NCBI GenBank assembly: GCA_031763025.1
Contig: JASSKH010000006.1
Coordinates: forward strand, 16,333,479-16,397,478
DNA length: 64,000 nt
Direction of reading: 5' to 3'
Origin: Macrocystis pyrifera
Lineage: Eukaryota > Sar > Phaeophyceae > Laminariales > Laminariaceae
This document shows, piece by piece, positions 11,101 to 22,559 of the stretch. The translations under genes were made by a program, and so were the position numbers. Under the pieces are notes generated by a model. The model searched no databases. It saw nothing but the letters and a program-made list of their open reading frames with translations, and was not told the DNA's origin. Each line of letters begins with the position of its first letter. Position 1 is the stretch's first letter.

Positions 11101-13099
11101 ATGCTTACAAGAGAGACTCGTTGGGAGTTGTGAGGTTGAGAGCGGGATTTAAGAGTTTGAGTTGGGGCGGTGATGGTGAAGATTAGTAGGTTGGAGCAGG
11201 CGTTGATGTTTCTTGTGGTGTCCGGCCGCAGGAACGAAGCCGTCCCTCGTGCTGAAGTGAGAGCCATGTTGAGGTTGGGGTTTGTTCGCGTCGGGGTTAA
11301 GGCTGGGATTGGTGCTGGGGAAAAGATTGTGATTTTAGCTGGGCTTAGGTGTGAGGTTGAGCGTTTTTGCGGTTGCCATGGGATTTTGTGAGGTCGACTG
11401 TGGCCATTGACGGAGGCTTGGGCTTGGCATTGTGTTCTCGCTGTTGGACTTGGGGGCCGGAGTTGAACTGGCATGGGCTTGGGCTCACTCGCTTGCAATT
11501 ATCCTTGCTCTTGTTCCTACCCTTTGAGTTGGCCCGATTTTCCTGTTGCTGTTGCTGCGGACCTACTAATAGGTGTGACTTCGTCGAGTTCACCCCGATC
11601 CCCGCCCACGGCAGTGAGGTGGAGTCACTCTGCCGAGTATTCCCTAACGTTAAAGCAGCCATTACGCCTTGCTCGGGTTTTCGCCGCACCTACTCGGAAC
11701 TTCCAACCCTCCTCCGCCATAACCCCACCTCCCGACCTCCACTCCTTACCCCCATATTTGCCCTCCTCCCCCTCCACCCGCCATTGCACATCACACAACC
11801 ACTACCGCCGCACCTCCGTCCCGCGAATCAACCAGTCTCTCACCTCCAATCTGTACCTCTCAGCCCCCACGCCTAACCCCCACATTCCAACTCCCAACCC
11901 TCGACCCCCATCACCCCGCGATCCTTACCGCCGACCGCCGTTGCTTGCGCGCTCAGGTACTTGGTGGAGGAGTGCGGACTGTCGCTGACGGACCGCGACG
12001 ACTTCGGAACCATGCCTCTCCACGTTGCTGTCCTCTACGGGCGCATGGACATTGTACAGTGGATAAGTGTTCACTCCGATCATATCGTAGCCAGAGCGGA
12101 CTGGATGAACGCTTGCGAGAGGGTGAGGGTACGACGGGGGAGGGGGGTTGGGGGTACGCCGCCACCGAGGAGGGGCGTAATGGTAACAACTCCCATCCAA
12201 CCCCGTCATATCCCATATATCCGACAATCCCATCCCACCACACATCCATCCCATCCCACCTCATATCTTATCCCACCCCACGTAAAATCCCCTCCCGTAT
12301 ACTATCTCATCCCACCCCGCGCTACCCCCCCCCCGCTACCCTCGTCCTACAGCTGCAGAAAACGTGCCTGGTTAAGCCCGAGTTCATGGGTGCGGTGAAG
12401 TCGTGGCGCATGCGGGGACTGCAGAAGAGAGCTCGATCACTGACGCCCCTAGGAGTGGCCGTCCTCCACAACCACGAGTCCATCGCCAAGTGGCTCATGG
12501 GGTAAGCTGCAAGGGAGAGTGCGCAGCTTTCAAAATACAAAATGCAACAAGCACAAACGTAAAATCAACAACCACCGTAATAACTTAGTCGAGGCTTTCC
12601 CTGCTCTATAGCAGTAGGTCCAAGCAAACTTTTGTCCACCGAAGCATAAAGGCTACCTGGTATACATCTCTACCCTAAGTACAGGCCGGTCCATTGTCGC
12701 GCACTACACGGAGCAGTTTCCATCAGCCGTTTCGGAACCCAGATTTAGCGACCTATACAAGGACAACGGCGGTCTTGTCAACCGTATAGCAAGAGCGTGC
12801 AGCACGCACGTATCATCATGCTGCGTGTATGTCGAACAGCGTTTTCTCCTTTAGTCGCCCTTCGGACACATATCTCGAACCTTCAAATCCTGGACAGCCT
12901 ACTGTAGTGTGGACAACGCAGTAATGGTTGCTTAGGTTCCGCGCGTTTTCTCTCTGATACCCCACTGTGGAGTAAAGACGAGTAGCGTCAAATGTAAACG
13001 TAGCCATCCCTCGCTCATGCAAGCACAACATCCTTTTTAGAAACGTTGGTCACTCGCACGGACACACAAACCCTGCTAACTCGATCTCTCGACATGCCC

Positions 13100-13149
<50 letters not shown>

Positions 13150-14152
13150 CGCGTGTGTATACAGATATAGAGATGACAGCCCCTCGTGTGCCGTCTGCAA
13201 GCGGGATAACCTCTTCAACGACGGCAACAGAGACTTAGAACTCGTCGCAATGACGTGGCCCGAGCTGCTGCCAGGGGTAAGCGACTTGCTTGTGGTGGTA
13301 GTGACGATGTTGGTGGTGAGGTGATGTCGTTCGCGGCGGAGGGAGTGATGGTGTGGTGGTGGTGCGGGTATATTGCCGTGATGGTGGTGGTAGTGGTGGT
13401 AGTGGCGGTGGGTGGAGGATGCTCGTGTTGGTTGTAAATGTGCAGGTGTTGTTGTTGATAGTGGTACTGCACCAGGGGAAGAACGTGCGATGAATAGAGG
13501 GTCGGTTTGGGGGCCGGTTTGGAGGCTGTGGGCTAGGGGACCACTGAAGTTTAGTTGTGGTAGTTGTTGTCCCTGCCGGTATTGCTGTCGTTACTATTGC
13601 TGCTGCTGCGGCCGCTATGGTGTTCCCACTGTTGTTGCCAACACTACTGTAAGGCCCAAGTTAGTATCCATCCACGTCGATGTTGGTCTTGATTCTAATT
13701 GTTCATGCCCATGCGCGTAGATGCCTCGAAATAAACGCCGCGCAAACTGCAAAAGCCAAAATGGAGACCCGAGACACATCAAGGACAACCGACTGCGCGT
13801 TGTACAGTATGTATACCTGTTACAACTTACACGAGGGAGGCCGGCTGTGCTCACACTCACACACCCACACGGTTTGAACAAAGTGTCGCGGCACTGGCTG
13901 ACGTTATGATCCCCCGACTGAGTTGTTTTCCTATCTAACTTGTGAACGGCGGACTAAAGGGCGCCATTGAGCGACTGAGAGACCAACAGCAACCAACCCC
14001 AACCGCGACTGTATATGCAGGTGCTGGAGGGTCTCGAGAAGAAAGAGAGCTCAGCAACGGTATCGTGGGACACGGGTGACAGGCGTAACGTCACGTCCAC
14101 CGGTTGGTCGGAGCGCACGTACGACATCAAGCTTCTCTACGGGTTGCCCGAG
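8125..14152 (+). CDS. Ankyrin-repeat protein gene, multi-exon (core exons)
   Basis: Predicted exons: 8125-8183, 8266-8337, 8779-8881, 10761-10963, 11957-12122, 12353-12501, 12618-12796, 13165-13276, 14021-14152. Each has AG before and GT after, and phases agree at every junction except 12501/12618. Ankyrin consensus runs across introns: SRSGDVLGVR joins RFLEKIPAYPDKPNLLRAAV; KGADINARDLVGQNALF leads to ILK, which joins YLVEECGLSLTDRDDFGTMP; LHVAVLYGRMDIVQWI follows; then SLTPLGVAVLHNHESIAKWL. That makes about four to five repeats. Downstream exons (YLVYISTLSTGRSIVAHYTE; CAVCKRDNLFNDGNRDLELV; VLEGLEKKESSATVSWDTGD) carry no domain I recognise. Ankyrin repeats mediate protein binding; the partner and location are unknown. 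The first exon lies upstream of any convincing ATG, so the true start is probably at or before 4 kb. The 12501/12618 junction would be in frame with one more G at the donor. Confidence 0.7.
9294..10760. other. Large intron of the ankyrin gene with degenerate tandem repeats
   Basis: Between exons 8779-8881 and 10761-10963. Holds a degenerate repeat of about 60 bp around 9560-9725 (GGCTCGACCCCAACCGGAGGA and relatives), a C-rich tract at about 9785-9960, and 10222-10581, where both strands are open for 70-120 codons. There the + frame GFVVGCSSL-like peptide (encoded within 10307-10528) reads somewhat like protein, but I could assign it to nothing. Possibly an old retroelement scrap. Confidence 0.5.
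13101..13146 (+). repeat. (TC)23 dinucleotide microsatellite
   Basis: Pure TC run of 46 nt just upstream of the exon at 13165; it sits where the polypyrimidine tract of the splice acceptor is expected, so repeat length could affect splicing. Confidence 0.95.
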
Positions 14153-14632
14153 GTATGGCAATTGGATGCCGTTGTGTATTCGCAAAGTATACTTGTAACT
14201 ATTTGTCCGTATTGCTGAAAAGCTGTTGTTTTCTGCTGGTTTTGTGTCGGTGGTACAGTAGTGATGATGATAGTGGAGTTGTTGCGATTGTTGTCGTTGC
14301 TGCTGTTGTTCTTGTTGTCTCTGTTGTTGCTGTTGCCATCGTACGGTATCGTATGGCATCGTACTGTAGCTCATTGTACAGCGGTGCATACCTGCTTCAG
14401 AGAAGTCCGATGCTGCCTGCCATGCAATGGCGAAGGCAGCACCCAAACCAACAACGCGCACACAAAAAACAAGATCAAATGGTCTTCTCTTATGATAATG
14501 TTTGCGTCTGAGAATCAGCACCGCGAAATACTATCGGAACGTATAAAGAAACCCTCGAGAACTGTGCGATGTCGTCTTGGGTAGGGACTCATCCCATACA
14601 GGGCAGGCCCTCCCAGGGGGAGATCGAAGCAG

Positions 14633-14893
14633 GCTGGCACGGTAGTGGAAGACTCATACGAAAAGCTCCACCTCGCGTCGAGAAAAGGGCCTCGGAGCGC
14701 GGAGAGCACTCTGAATGCCAGTGCTGCGACGACACTCACCCAGGCATCCTACTTATATATGTGTAATATAGCTGTGATTATTATGGAATATGTGTCATCA
14801 GCCTCAACCACTCGTATTGCGTTACTACCATGCAGTAGTCTCCGAGCTGTAATGTTTAGCGAGTTTGAAGTTCACGACAGCGCCAATTCCTAG
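14633..14893 (+). CDS. Possible 3' exon of the ankyrin gene
   Basis: After GATCGAAGCAG a frame in phase with the exon ending at 14152 runs through EDSYEKLHLASRKGPRSAES to TAG at 14891-14893. The second half (after TLTQ) looks less protein-like, so the exon may end earlier or the gene may continue elsewhere. No polyadenylation signal was identified. Confidence 0.3.
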   Translation, partial: AGTVVEDSYEKLHLASRKGPRSAESTLNASAATTLTQASYLYMCNIAVIIMEYVSSASTTRIALLPCSSLRAVMFSEFEVHDSANS

Positions 14894-17488
14894 AGGCTCA
14901 TTTCTAGACTCGTGTGCCCGAGTCGTCATGTCCTTTCCTACGAAGGGGTCCGACGATCGCAATCTCGCGAAATACTGAGGAGCGGTCGTTTGTTTCACCA
15001 TCCTCGCCATCCCCGCCAACAACAGCAGCAGTTAGCTGCAGCAGCAGCAGTAGGTGCCGTGGGAACGGCCCGGCACAAGTTCCTCTGTTTTTCCATCGTG
15101 TGCGCTGTGTTTGGCATGGGCGCTACTCGTGTGTTTCGCTGTCCCAATCCCGGCACCAACCGAGCAAAGTGTTCGCGGATACGTCCGTCAGCATTAGGGG
15201 AACGTATCAACCAGCGGAACGATCTGCACGCTGGCCGAGACGAAAGCACGAGAGCGACGCGCACCGCAGCAGCAGTACAGCAGCATAGCGCACCAACAAT
15301 ACAACAATTCAGCCGTGCAGCAGTACTTCTGAGCAATGGGTGTTTTTGTGTACAACCTGGTGCAACGCAGGCGACGTGTCTTTTTTTGGGCTGAATATTC
15401 TGGAAAAATAGATGTGGGTACATACTTTTCAACTCAGTGCGAGTTGTTCGCGGATGTATGTGAATACCTGTTTGATACACTAACTGATATGATGGGCCAA
15501 GCCTGAGTGCGTTCAAAGAAGCCCCTCAGGGTATATATGATTTATAACACAAGACAAAGAAGAAAAGGAAGAGTCCCAGTCGAACAAGGGAATAACATTT
15601 AGTAGTAGCGGACGAAATATGTCACAACCCGTCGAATGCTCCACACAGAAACACGCATATTTCCTGTGTGGAACTCCCAAATACTGTTACAAATGAATCC
15701 CTGCACTGAGAGTAAGTGAGCACTCCGAATATCCCCTCTGCTCTCTACTTGGTGAATGGGGTAACAGAGCATCGCTCACGATAAAATACCATGGTGATGA
15801 GCCTGAATCACCAAACATCAAAATCCAAAGCGTTCTACTCAAATATACTAAGTCAAGATCATCGACGTTTCAAACCATATCAAGAACGTAAATCTGTGTC
15901 TCAAATATCATCAAGATAGAAACTTAATCATCATATTTCAAAAATAAGAGCAAGAACAGCTGCTCCAAACCTGTTAAATCGGAGAAAAATAAAAATCAAC
16001 TATTACCTATGCCAATGGCAACCTGAAGTATCAATAAAAAGTTTGAATTCCAAAGATACCCGCCAAAATTCTTGGAACACGCATCCTATGGGCACGTTCA
16101 GAAAAAAAAAAAAGTTCCCAACTTTTGGAAAATCCCGAAAAAAGCAAATCTGGGGCCGATGTTGGGCCAAGATCGGCCTGAGAAAAACTCAGGCCGATCT
16201 TTGGTTCGAAGCGGCGAGATTCCGAGTCCTCGACAGACATCGATCGACAAGACCAACGATTGCGTCATGAATTCTGAACGGAGTGCGCTCGTTAGGGGCT
16301 CCGACCGACCCTTGGGTCACCGTCTTTACACAATGGCCAGTGACGTGCGGCGGGCGCTGGCCAGGCGTACGATAAAAAAAAAATAGCCGCTGGTGTGGTG
16401 AACAAAACAGAAGTAAAAAAAAAAAAAAATCCGTCTCGAATGGCAAAAAACAGGCTTTTTTTCAGGTTTGGGAGGATACCGCAGGAAGCCGCCGGCAAGC
16501 TCTCGCCCCCTAGAGTATGTATTCACTTTCTATCTTCGATGCCGTCATCTATGCTCGTTGGCCTTGCCCGACACCAAACGGGTTGGCCTTGGGTTGAGTC
16601 TATATCGAGATCGAGCATCTATCGTCGCACGAGCTGATTTTTATCAGCGTGTTGACAAGTTGCAGCGAGAGAAAACAAATTGCGCCGCCTGCAGCCGTTG
16701 GAAAAAAAAGAAGAAATATTTTCGGCTGTTCTTTTAAAGCAATATTTCTGAAAAAAAACTTTCGGACTTCGCGTTTCCATTGGCATAGGTCTTAGTAATC
16801 AAATCTCAGCAAAAAAATAAAGCAAGCCCCCCAAGCTCAGAAAAACCAACGCAGTAACTCCTCAAACACCAGAAACTAATAAATCAACTCCTTTCAGCAT
16901 TTACGAGTACTGCAGCCCTTTTTGTGTTGAACTTCCATCTCAACCAAGCACTGATCTCATGTAGCCTCGCTACAGGGGGCACACTAAATCTAGATAAACG
17001 GCAACGGGAATCCAGACTTTCGTCCGTGAAGTAATGCCCAAGTTTAGTGCGGTCGACCTCGCGTACCACATATTTCAGTTCCGCATTACGTACGCACGTA
17101 CTTACGTACGTATCCAGTATAATACTACTCTGTTGTACCTGGTACAGCAGTAGTTCAAAATATTCCGCGAATCATTCTTTCAGCTTTCCTGCTACGACAT
17201 TCTTCCAGCGCCAAGGCAAGGGGATAAAAATCATCGCTCATGAATTACGATCGATCGACTCCTCGACTCAGGAAATCCATAAACTTGAGAATCCCAGTAC
17301 GGGTATAGTATAACACTACATGGCCCCTCTTACCCCGTACTTGGCATTGCAAACAGCAGGGAGGGGAGGGGGTACTCGATATTATGCATGGTCGCTTGTT
17401 AGGGTATCCCCCCCCCCTGTTGAATCGTTATAGTTAGTAGCAATCGTCCCCTCATCATACCTGCCAGGCGTTATCGCCTGCTTTTCAG
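14894..17488. other. No clear gene; CAG-rich, A-rich and hairpin-bearing sequence
   Basis: 14985-15330 is CAG/CTG-rich and open on both strands without convincing protein. 15540-16020 is A-rich with nothing recognised. 16031-16740 has A-runs and a perfect 12-bp hairpin GATCGGCCTGAG/CTCAGGCCGATC at 16171-16199. 16740-17480 shows only short frames. Confidence 0.5.
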
Positions 17489-17583
17489 ATGAGCACCTCG
17501 CCCCTGCATTCAGAAGACATCTGGCGGGGCAAGCAACAACTAATACGAGAGCTTATGACATCTAACATCATCAAGCACCTCGT
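17489..17583 (+). CDS. Predicted exon of an unrecognised gene
   Basis: Acceptor GCTTTTCAG immediately followed by ATG, and donor GT|GTGAGTG. The 95-nt exon encodes STSPLHSEDIWRGKQQLIRE then LMTSNIIKHL, clearly protein-like. It could be the next exon of the ankyrin gene or the start of another gene. Further coding-like pieces follow at 17710-18093. Function unknown. Confidence 0.45.
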
Positions 17584-17709
17584 GTGAGTGACCAGAGCAG
17601 AGGCAGATGCATCAACCTGTTAGCAGTAGTCGGTCCCTAGGTCTATACTGCCTTACTCAGTGCATATACGAAGTAGCATATTACGGCAGTGGTAGTCGAC
17701 ACCATCCGA

Positions 17710-18093
17710 GGAGATGAACGTCGACGGCGCACGAAACTATCCAAACTTGGCGGAAAAAGGTCAATTTCGCACTTAAATCCCATCATGTACCCGACATCCT
17801 CTTCCAAGAAGACTCGACGTGGCTGAGCAGGATTCCAACCATCAGGACACGGTGTACGGTTGATGCCCGGAGAAATGTATTCAGGTACTCACCCGAACAC
17901 CTTCTTGAGGTGTAAGGGATTCACGGAAGGCATACCTGACGTAAATAATACGAAAAATACGACGTTTAGGGCGGTGTTGCAGAGGCCAGCAAGGATGTGC
18001 AAAGAGGTCCTCTATATTTACACAAGGGCCAACAGTTCGCAAGATGTTCAATCAAAACGCAAGCAGACCGACAGGTCTCAGAATCTACGGTGA
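17710..18093 (+). CDS. Coding-like stretch, unrecognised; frames shift near 17763 and 17884
   Basis: From about 17720 to 17881 one frame gives a protein-like stretch including WRKKVNFALKSHHVPDILFQ and ends AG|GTACTC. From about 17960 another frame gives RAVLQRPARMCKEVLYIYTR and ends AG|GTCTCAG. The left end of the first piece runs into a stop with no acceptor close by. These may be exons downstream of 17489-17583 or the remnant of a retroelement. Confidence 0.35.
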
Positions 18094-18465
18094 AAAGAGC
18101 CCACAGCGGCCAGTCGAAGCTCTAAGTAAGCACAAGCACGGGCAGCGGCAGTACACAGCAGAGAATGTTGGGCACACCGTGCATCAATGTTTGCGCATTT
18201 GGTACGAGGTATGTACATACTTCCTCTATGTTGGACATGTACACCTGGCACCCGTATTATAATATGTACCGGCACCAGGTATATACCTACAACAGGACAT
18301 CACTTTGTACGTAAATGTATGGACCGTTTGGTATTGGTACTTTTAAAACAACGGTCCTTACTTTCAAGGCCAGAACGTGCGTACTGTTTACGTGCAGCAG
18401 CACGGCAGGGCTCTCCCCTTGCCTCGATACTGGTTTCCTAATAATATATAAACACACCACCCACC

Positions 18466-19035
18466 TTATCCCGCTTGCGCCGACGGCAGAGGAAAACATG
18501 CCCATCCTCCATCATAAGGAAAGCCGTTAAGATCGAGCCTAACAATGGTCCTTTTGTGATGGACGATGCATGCGTTGATCTTCTCCTTTATTTTGCCTAT
18601 CCACTCGCGTTGGGCGGGCGACATTCGCCAGCAATCTGTAGATGGCGGTGGTGCACTCGGGGCACCGGCGGATGCACCCGCACAGTTGTCTCCACCTCCC
18701 CCGTCGTCCCTTCGCCCCCCGTCGGTTCCACCGGCCCCGAGGTCTTCACCGGCCCGTGTCTCCACCGGTCCCGTCGCCTCCGCCGGGACGGTCCCTACTG
18801 TGCGTACCATCACTGCTGTGACCTCCTGTAGAGGTGTTGGCGCGGTCGTCATCCCCAGCAGTAGCAGCAGCAGGACGAGCCCACATCTGATCGAGCCCTT
18901 GGGTGTCGGCGAGGAGCCTTTGGTCCTCTCGTTTGGCCCCGGCTTCGCAGACCTTGGCCTACTCACATCGCCCGGCGGGCGCCCAAGCCTCCTGGCGATG
19001 ATCGTTTCTACGCGAGTCCCTTTGTGTTTCGTCAC
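18466..19035 (-). CDS. Hypothetical protein, 189 aa, - strand
   Basis: Open frame with ATG. Contains a hydrophobic run (CGLVLLLLLLGMTTAPT, about residues 51-67), a Gly/Asp/Ser-rich middle, and a charged C-terminal helix (WRMSPAQREWIGKIKEKINA). The opposite strand is also open for 159 codons as a Pro/Ser-rich sequence, so the strand is not certain; the C-terminal segment favours -. May be an exon. No family recognised. Confidence 0.35.
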   Translation of the reverse strand: MTKHKGTRVETIIARRLGRPPGDVSRPRSAKPGPNERTKGSSPTPKGSIRCGLVLLLLLLGMTTAPTPLQEVTAVMVRTVGTVPAEATGPVETRAGEDLGAGGTDGGRRDDGGGGDNCAGASAGAPSAPPPSTDCWRMSPAQREWIGKIKEKINACIVHHKRTIVRLDLNGFPYDGGWACFPLPSAQAG

Positions 19036-20186
19036 GAGCCGCTAGTCTCGAGGGGGAGGGTATGAGTTCGGCACGGGAGCCGGCACCGCTTCGACGACGA
19101 GAAAGACGACCGGAAAGCAATGCACAACAATCGCCGGCAAGCAAAGCTCAACCATCGGCGACGTAACCGCGGAGATATGCGGATGCTAGCTACAAGACGG
19201 CGTAGATGTATCGCATCAACAGGAGGGCGGGATCAACGCGCCAGGGCGTCTCGGGGACGTTCACACTCTGCTGTCGCTGCTGCTGCTGATGATGATGCTG
19301 CTTCTGGTGCGGCTTGCTGCCGTCGGTGCGGTCGGCTAGATAAAAATACACAAACTGCGCCGGTATAAAACCACTCTATCCTCGGTGACTCCATCCTCGG
19401 CGACAGATCGCAGGTTCCGATTAACGCCACTAGCCATAGTACAGCGCGTATATACCGCCACAGGTGCATAGTGTGCGTGCTGCAGCTGCAGGGACGATTC
19501 CCCTCTCTCCTGCGGAGCCTTTATTGACCTGTAACCTGTGACCCTGACTGTTCGCTCAGCGAGCGGTGATACTGTTGGCCAATCACGGCCATTTTGTGCA
19601 TCATACTATAAGTCGTAGCTCGGATCTGATTGTTGCTTTCTGGGGGTGGCCTGGTCTGTTTTTACGTTGTTTTGTGCTTATAAGTCACAACTTTATCCCT
19701 ATCGCTAGTACCGGCGCCTTGTATTTCTTACAACGAAAACAATACCTTTTCTGTTGGTTTTTCTGCGGTCGTGTATGTACCAATCAGTATCACACGCTAA
19801 AAAACATAATTCCAGAAATGGCGCATTCAGCTATCAACCATCAAGTCATCAGCCATTAATCTACAGGTAAATCACTCGAATGGAACCACCCGTACCGCAC
19901 TCGTATGTTACGACGATGGCTTGATGGCTTAGTATAGTGCTAATATACATCCTATTTTCGAACATCATTAAACAGGGGTCAAGCATACAACCAAAACATG
20001 AATCTCTTCGTCACCGGTGTTCTGCTCAAACCACCTACGCAAAGAAACAGCACAGCATTACGTATAACTACACTCGGCTGGGCACGGCAGCAGGCCACCG
20101 GCCTAGGTTACCTCTGACGCTCCTCGCACACTCCACCAACCTCAGATCCACTCATAGACAGCTCAACCTCAACGTGCAAGGGGAGC

Positions 20187-20214
20187 GGGGGGGGGGGGGG
20201 GGGGGGGGGGGGGG
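20187..20214 (+). repeat. G28 homopolymer
   Basis: 28 consecutive G residues; read length at this site is likely unreliable. Flanking sequence is unremarkable. Confidence 0.95.
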
Positions 20215-20575
20215 CGTAGGGGGGAGGGCAACGTACAGCAGTCATAACAAAACATATCGCTCACAAAAAGAAATATATCGCATCTCAAAATGTCGGCCTT
20301 AAACCAATAGGCATACGGGACTGCTGTCAAACCAAGTAATCGAACTAAACCGAACAAACCAAGAAAACCAAAATAGCCTGTAATTTTGCATCAAGTTCCC
20401 TGCTCCCAAGTCTCGGTCTCCTTGTCGTTCTCTTTAATTCGTGTCCGCTTCGGTGTCGTCCAACGCAGCCTGCTCTGCGACCCCCGGTCAGCCATGGGGG
20501 CTCTCACTCCATTGCTCTTCTCCCGCCTTGCTGTCCGTCTTCCTGTGGCCGTCCTGGGCTCCGGACACCCCTCCA

Positions 20576-21151
20576 TCACCGCGGGGGTCCTCGTTTTCTC
20601 CACGCTGTTTTCTGCACCGGATTGGCCAGGCGGTTCCTCCTCGGGTGCAAGCACAACGGCGATGCCATACTTGCTCCGGTGCGCATTCCTCGTGTTGTCT
20701 CACCTATTCTCGTAGGCGCCGGCTCCTGCCGGTCAAGCAGGCGCCCTTGCTCAGGCGTACCCTCTGGTGGGCGCTCTCTCTCTCTCTCTCGCGGGGAAGT
20801 CCCTCCCGCGTCGGCGATGATCGGCGAGATTTGGGGAGCATTCAGCTCAGTCTCACCGGGCAACTGCCTCTGCACCGCCGGCGTGTTGTACTCCATTACT
20901 TCCGCGCCGTGTGTACCATCTGGCACATCTTCTCTCGCGTTTGGGGAAATCTCTCCCGCCGCGATAGGCGGCCGGCTTGGAAGAGCATTCCGCTCTGTCT
21001 CACTGGGCAACTGCATCTGCATCGCCCGCGTGTTGTTGTCCAGTCTCTCACCGACCTCCTCTCTCTCTCTCCCCGCTCTCGTTTCCACATGTGTTCTCCG
21101 AAAACCCATCCGACCGACGTTCCACAAGAGGGGTATAAGAAGCAGAAACAT
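20576..21151 (-). CDS. Hypothetical protein with two internal repeats, 191 aa, - strand
   Basis: Starts with a hydrophobic MFLLLIPLLWNVGRMGF that could act as a signal anchor. Two repeats of roughly 45-50 residues follow, the first containing QLPSETERNALPSRPPIAAG and the second QLPGETELNAPQISPIIADA. The nucleotide repeats are visible at about 20805-20894 and 20949-21042. Towards the 3' end another - frame (PEEEPPGQSGAENSVEKTRT) looks like the better continuation, suggesting a frameshift near 20650. Family unknown. Confidence 0.35.
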   Translation of the reverse strand: MFLLLIPLLWNVGRMGFRRTHVETRAGREREEVGERLDNNTRAMQMQLPSETERNALPSRPPIAAGEISPNAREDVPDGTHGAEVMEYNTPAVQRQLPGETELNAPQISPIIADAGGTSPRERERERPPEGTPEQGRLLDRQEPAPTRIGETTRGMRTGASMASPLCLHPRRNRLANPVQKTAWRKRGPPR

Positions 21152-21203
21152 GCTGGCATAGAAACTGCCGGTTTGTACCTCCCTTGGTCACAGTCGCCGC
21201 AAA

Positions 21204-21236
<33 letters not shown>

Positions 21237-21332
21237 AAGTTGTCGCTGTCTCCGATCTTCTATCCTCTGCTGTGGTGGCAGGGATGCCATCTCGGCAATG
21301 GTGATGACACGACGAACTGTAATCGACGGAGG

Positions 21333-21432
21333 NNNNNNNNNNNNNNNNNNNNNNNNNNNNNNNNNNNNNNNNNNNNNNNNNNNNNNNNNNNNNNNNNNNN
21401 NNNNNNNNNNNNNNNNNNNNNNNNNNNNNNNN
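21333..21432. other. Assembly gap (100 N)
   Basis: Exactly 100 N, a conventional unknown-length gap. The sequences on the two sides are joined by scaffolding only, so order and distance here are not certain. Confidence 0.99.
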
Positions 21433-21550
21433 CCTATTTTTACTGACAATATTTGGTCCTGTTTACTATGGGCCCCCGTAATAGTAAAAATATATAGGTT
21501 TTGTGTGTACTGTACGTCCTCTTTACTATGGCCATCCGCAATAATAATTG
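21433..21550. mobile_element. Fragments of the ATTACGGGGGTCC MITE, back to back, beside the gap
   Basis: 21433-21483 carries the right half of the element (CCTATTTTTACTGACAATAT then ACTATGGGCCCCCGTAAT). 21485-21550 carries a left half in inverse orientation (ATATATAGGTTTT ... TTTACTATGGCCATCCGCAAT). Together they form an inverted pair, cut by the gap on the left. Complete copies lie at 46506-46610, 53959-54063 and 54137-54243. Confidence 0.6.
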
Positions 21551-21853
21551 TTTTATATCTATCTGCATACGGAATATGCAGTACGGCAGCCGAGTGTCTC
21601 GTACGTACGAGCTGGGCCAGCAGAAAAATGGATACACCATCCGAAGGCCTCGAAGCGCAGAGTGTGGAAGCTCGGAATTCCATAGCTGTGACGACACGTA
21701 CGTACCTGGATATACACGATATCATGGATAATTGCGTTGTACCCTGGCAATGTAGACAGAGGCTGTGTCCTCGGTGTTACCCGAGATATGACACCGGGCT
21801 AGCGATGGCCCGGGGAGTAAGATACTCCCGTGCTGTAGAGAGAAGAAGACGTG

Positions 21854-22194
21854 ATAACACGTAAACACTGGCGCTTAGATGGCCAACACACACAGATGTA
21901 CTCCACAGAGAATGCAAGAGTCCAGACGACGGCAGCTTCCGGAGATGGATAGGCAGCTAGGATACCATCACGATCCGGATAAAGGTCACATCAGAGAGTG
22001 AGATACTCGGTCCTACGAGCAGAGACGATACGGCTGCGATACTCAGTCCTACGAGCAGGGACGATACGGCTGCTATTCCTCCGCATAATATACGTTACAA
22101 GCCGAAACGGTACATAGACTATGATCTACGACACAAGAGCGGTGCTACTTGAACATTGACACAAACATGGTCATGTGCTAACATTTCCATAACA
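21854..22194 (-). repeat. copia 3' LTR
   Basis: 341 bp, matching 25933-26273 except for about four substitutions. On the - strand it begins TGTTATGGAAATG next to the polypurine tract. Inside is a duplicated 32-33-bp motif (GATACTCxGTCCTACGAGCA ... GACGATACGGCTGC). Confidence 0.9.
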
Positions 22195-22559
22195 CTCCCC
22201 CTCAATGTGAAATTCGATGATAAAACCAAGAAAAAACAATTTCAGTCAGTGATAAAATAGAAAACAGTCAAGAAACCATTTCCTGCAATATAGTAGTTCG
22301 ATGCGTTTACTAGTACAATTTTAACAATGCTTTGTGCCTTACGTGCATACATTTATGTGCTTGCAAAAGTACTGCTATCGTTCCTGCACAAACCAAATCT
22401 ACCATAACCTTCAATCCTACATGTCTCGTTCAACCAGTAATGGTTCGAGACGAATGTTGACCATTGAAATAGCAAGCTGATTTCCACAAAAAACAGGTTC
22501 ACAAAACAAACACACAAACACAAACACAGTGTTAATGACACAAACAAATAACATAAGAT

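Noticed and set aside
14995-15516. 173-codon - strand open frame rich in Ala and Cys
   Set aside because: It is the complement of CAG-rich DNA; both strands are open, and there are no splice signals or motif content.
21048-21864. Open frames running through the N gap
   Set aside because: Continuity depends on unknown bases; the two sides are not known to be adjacent.
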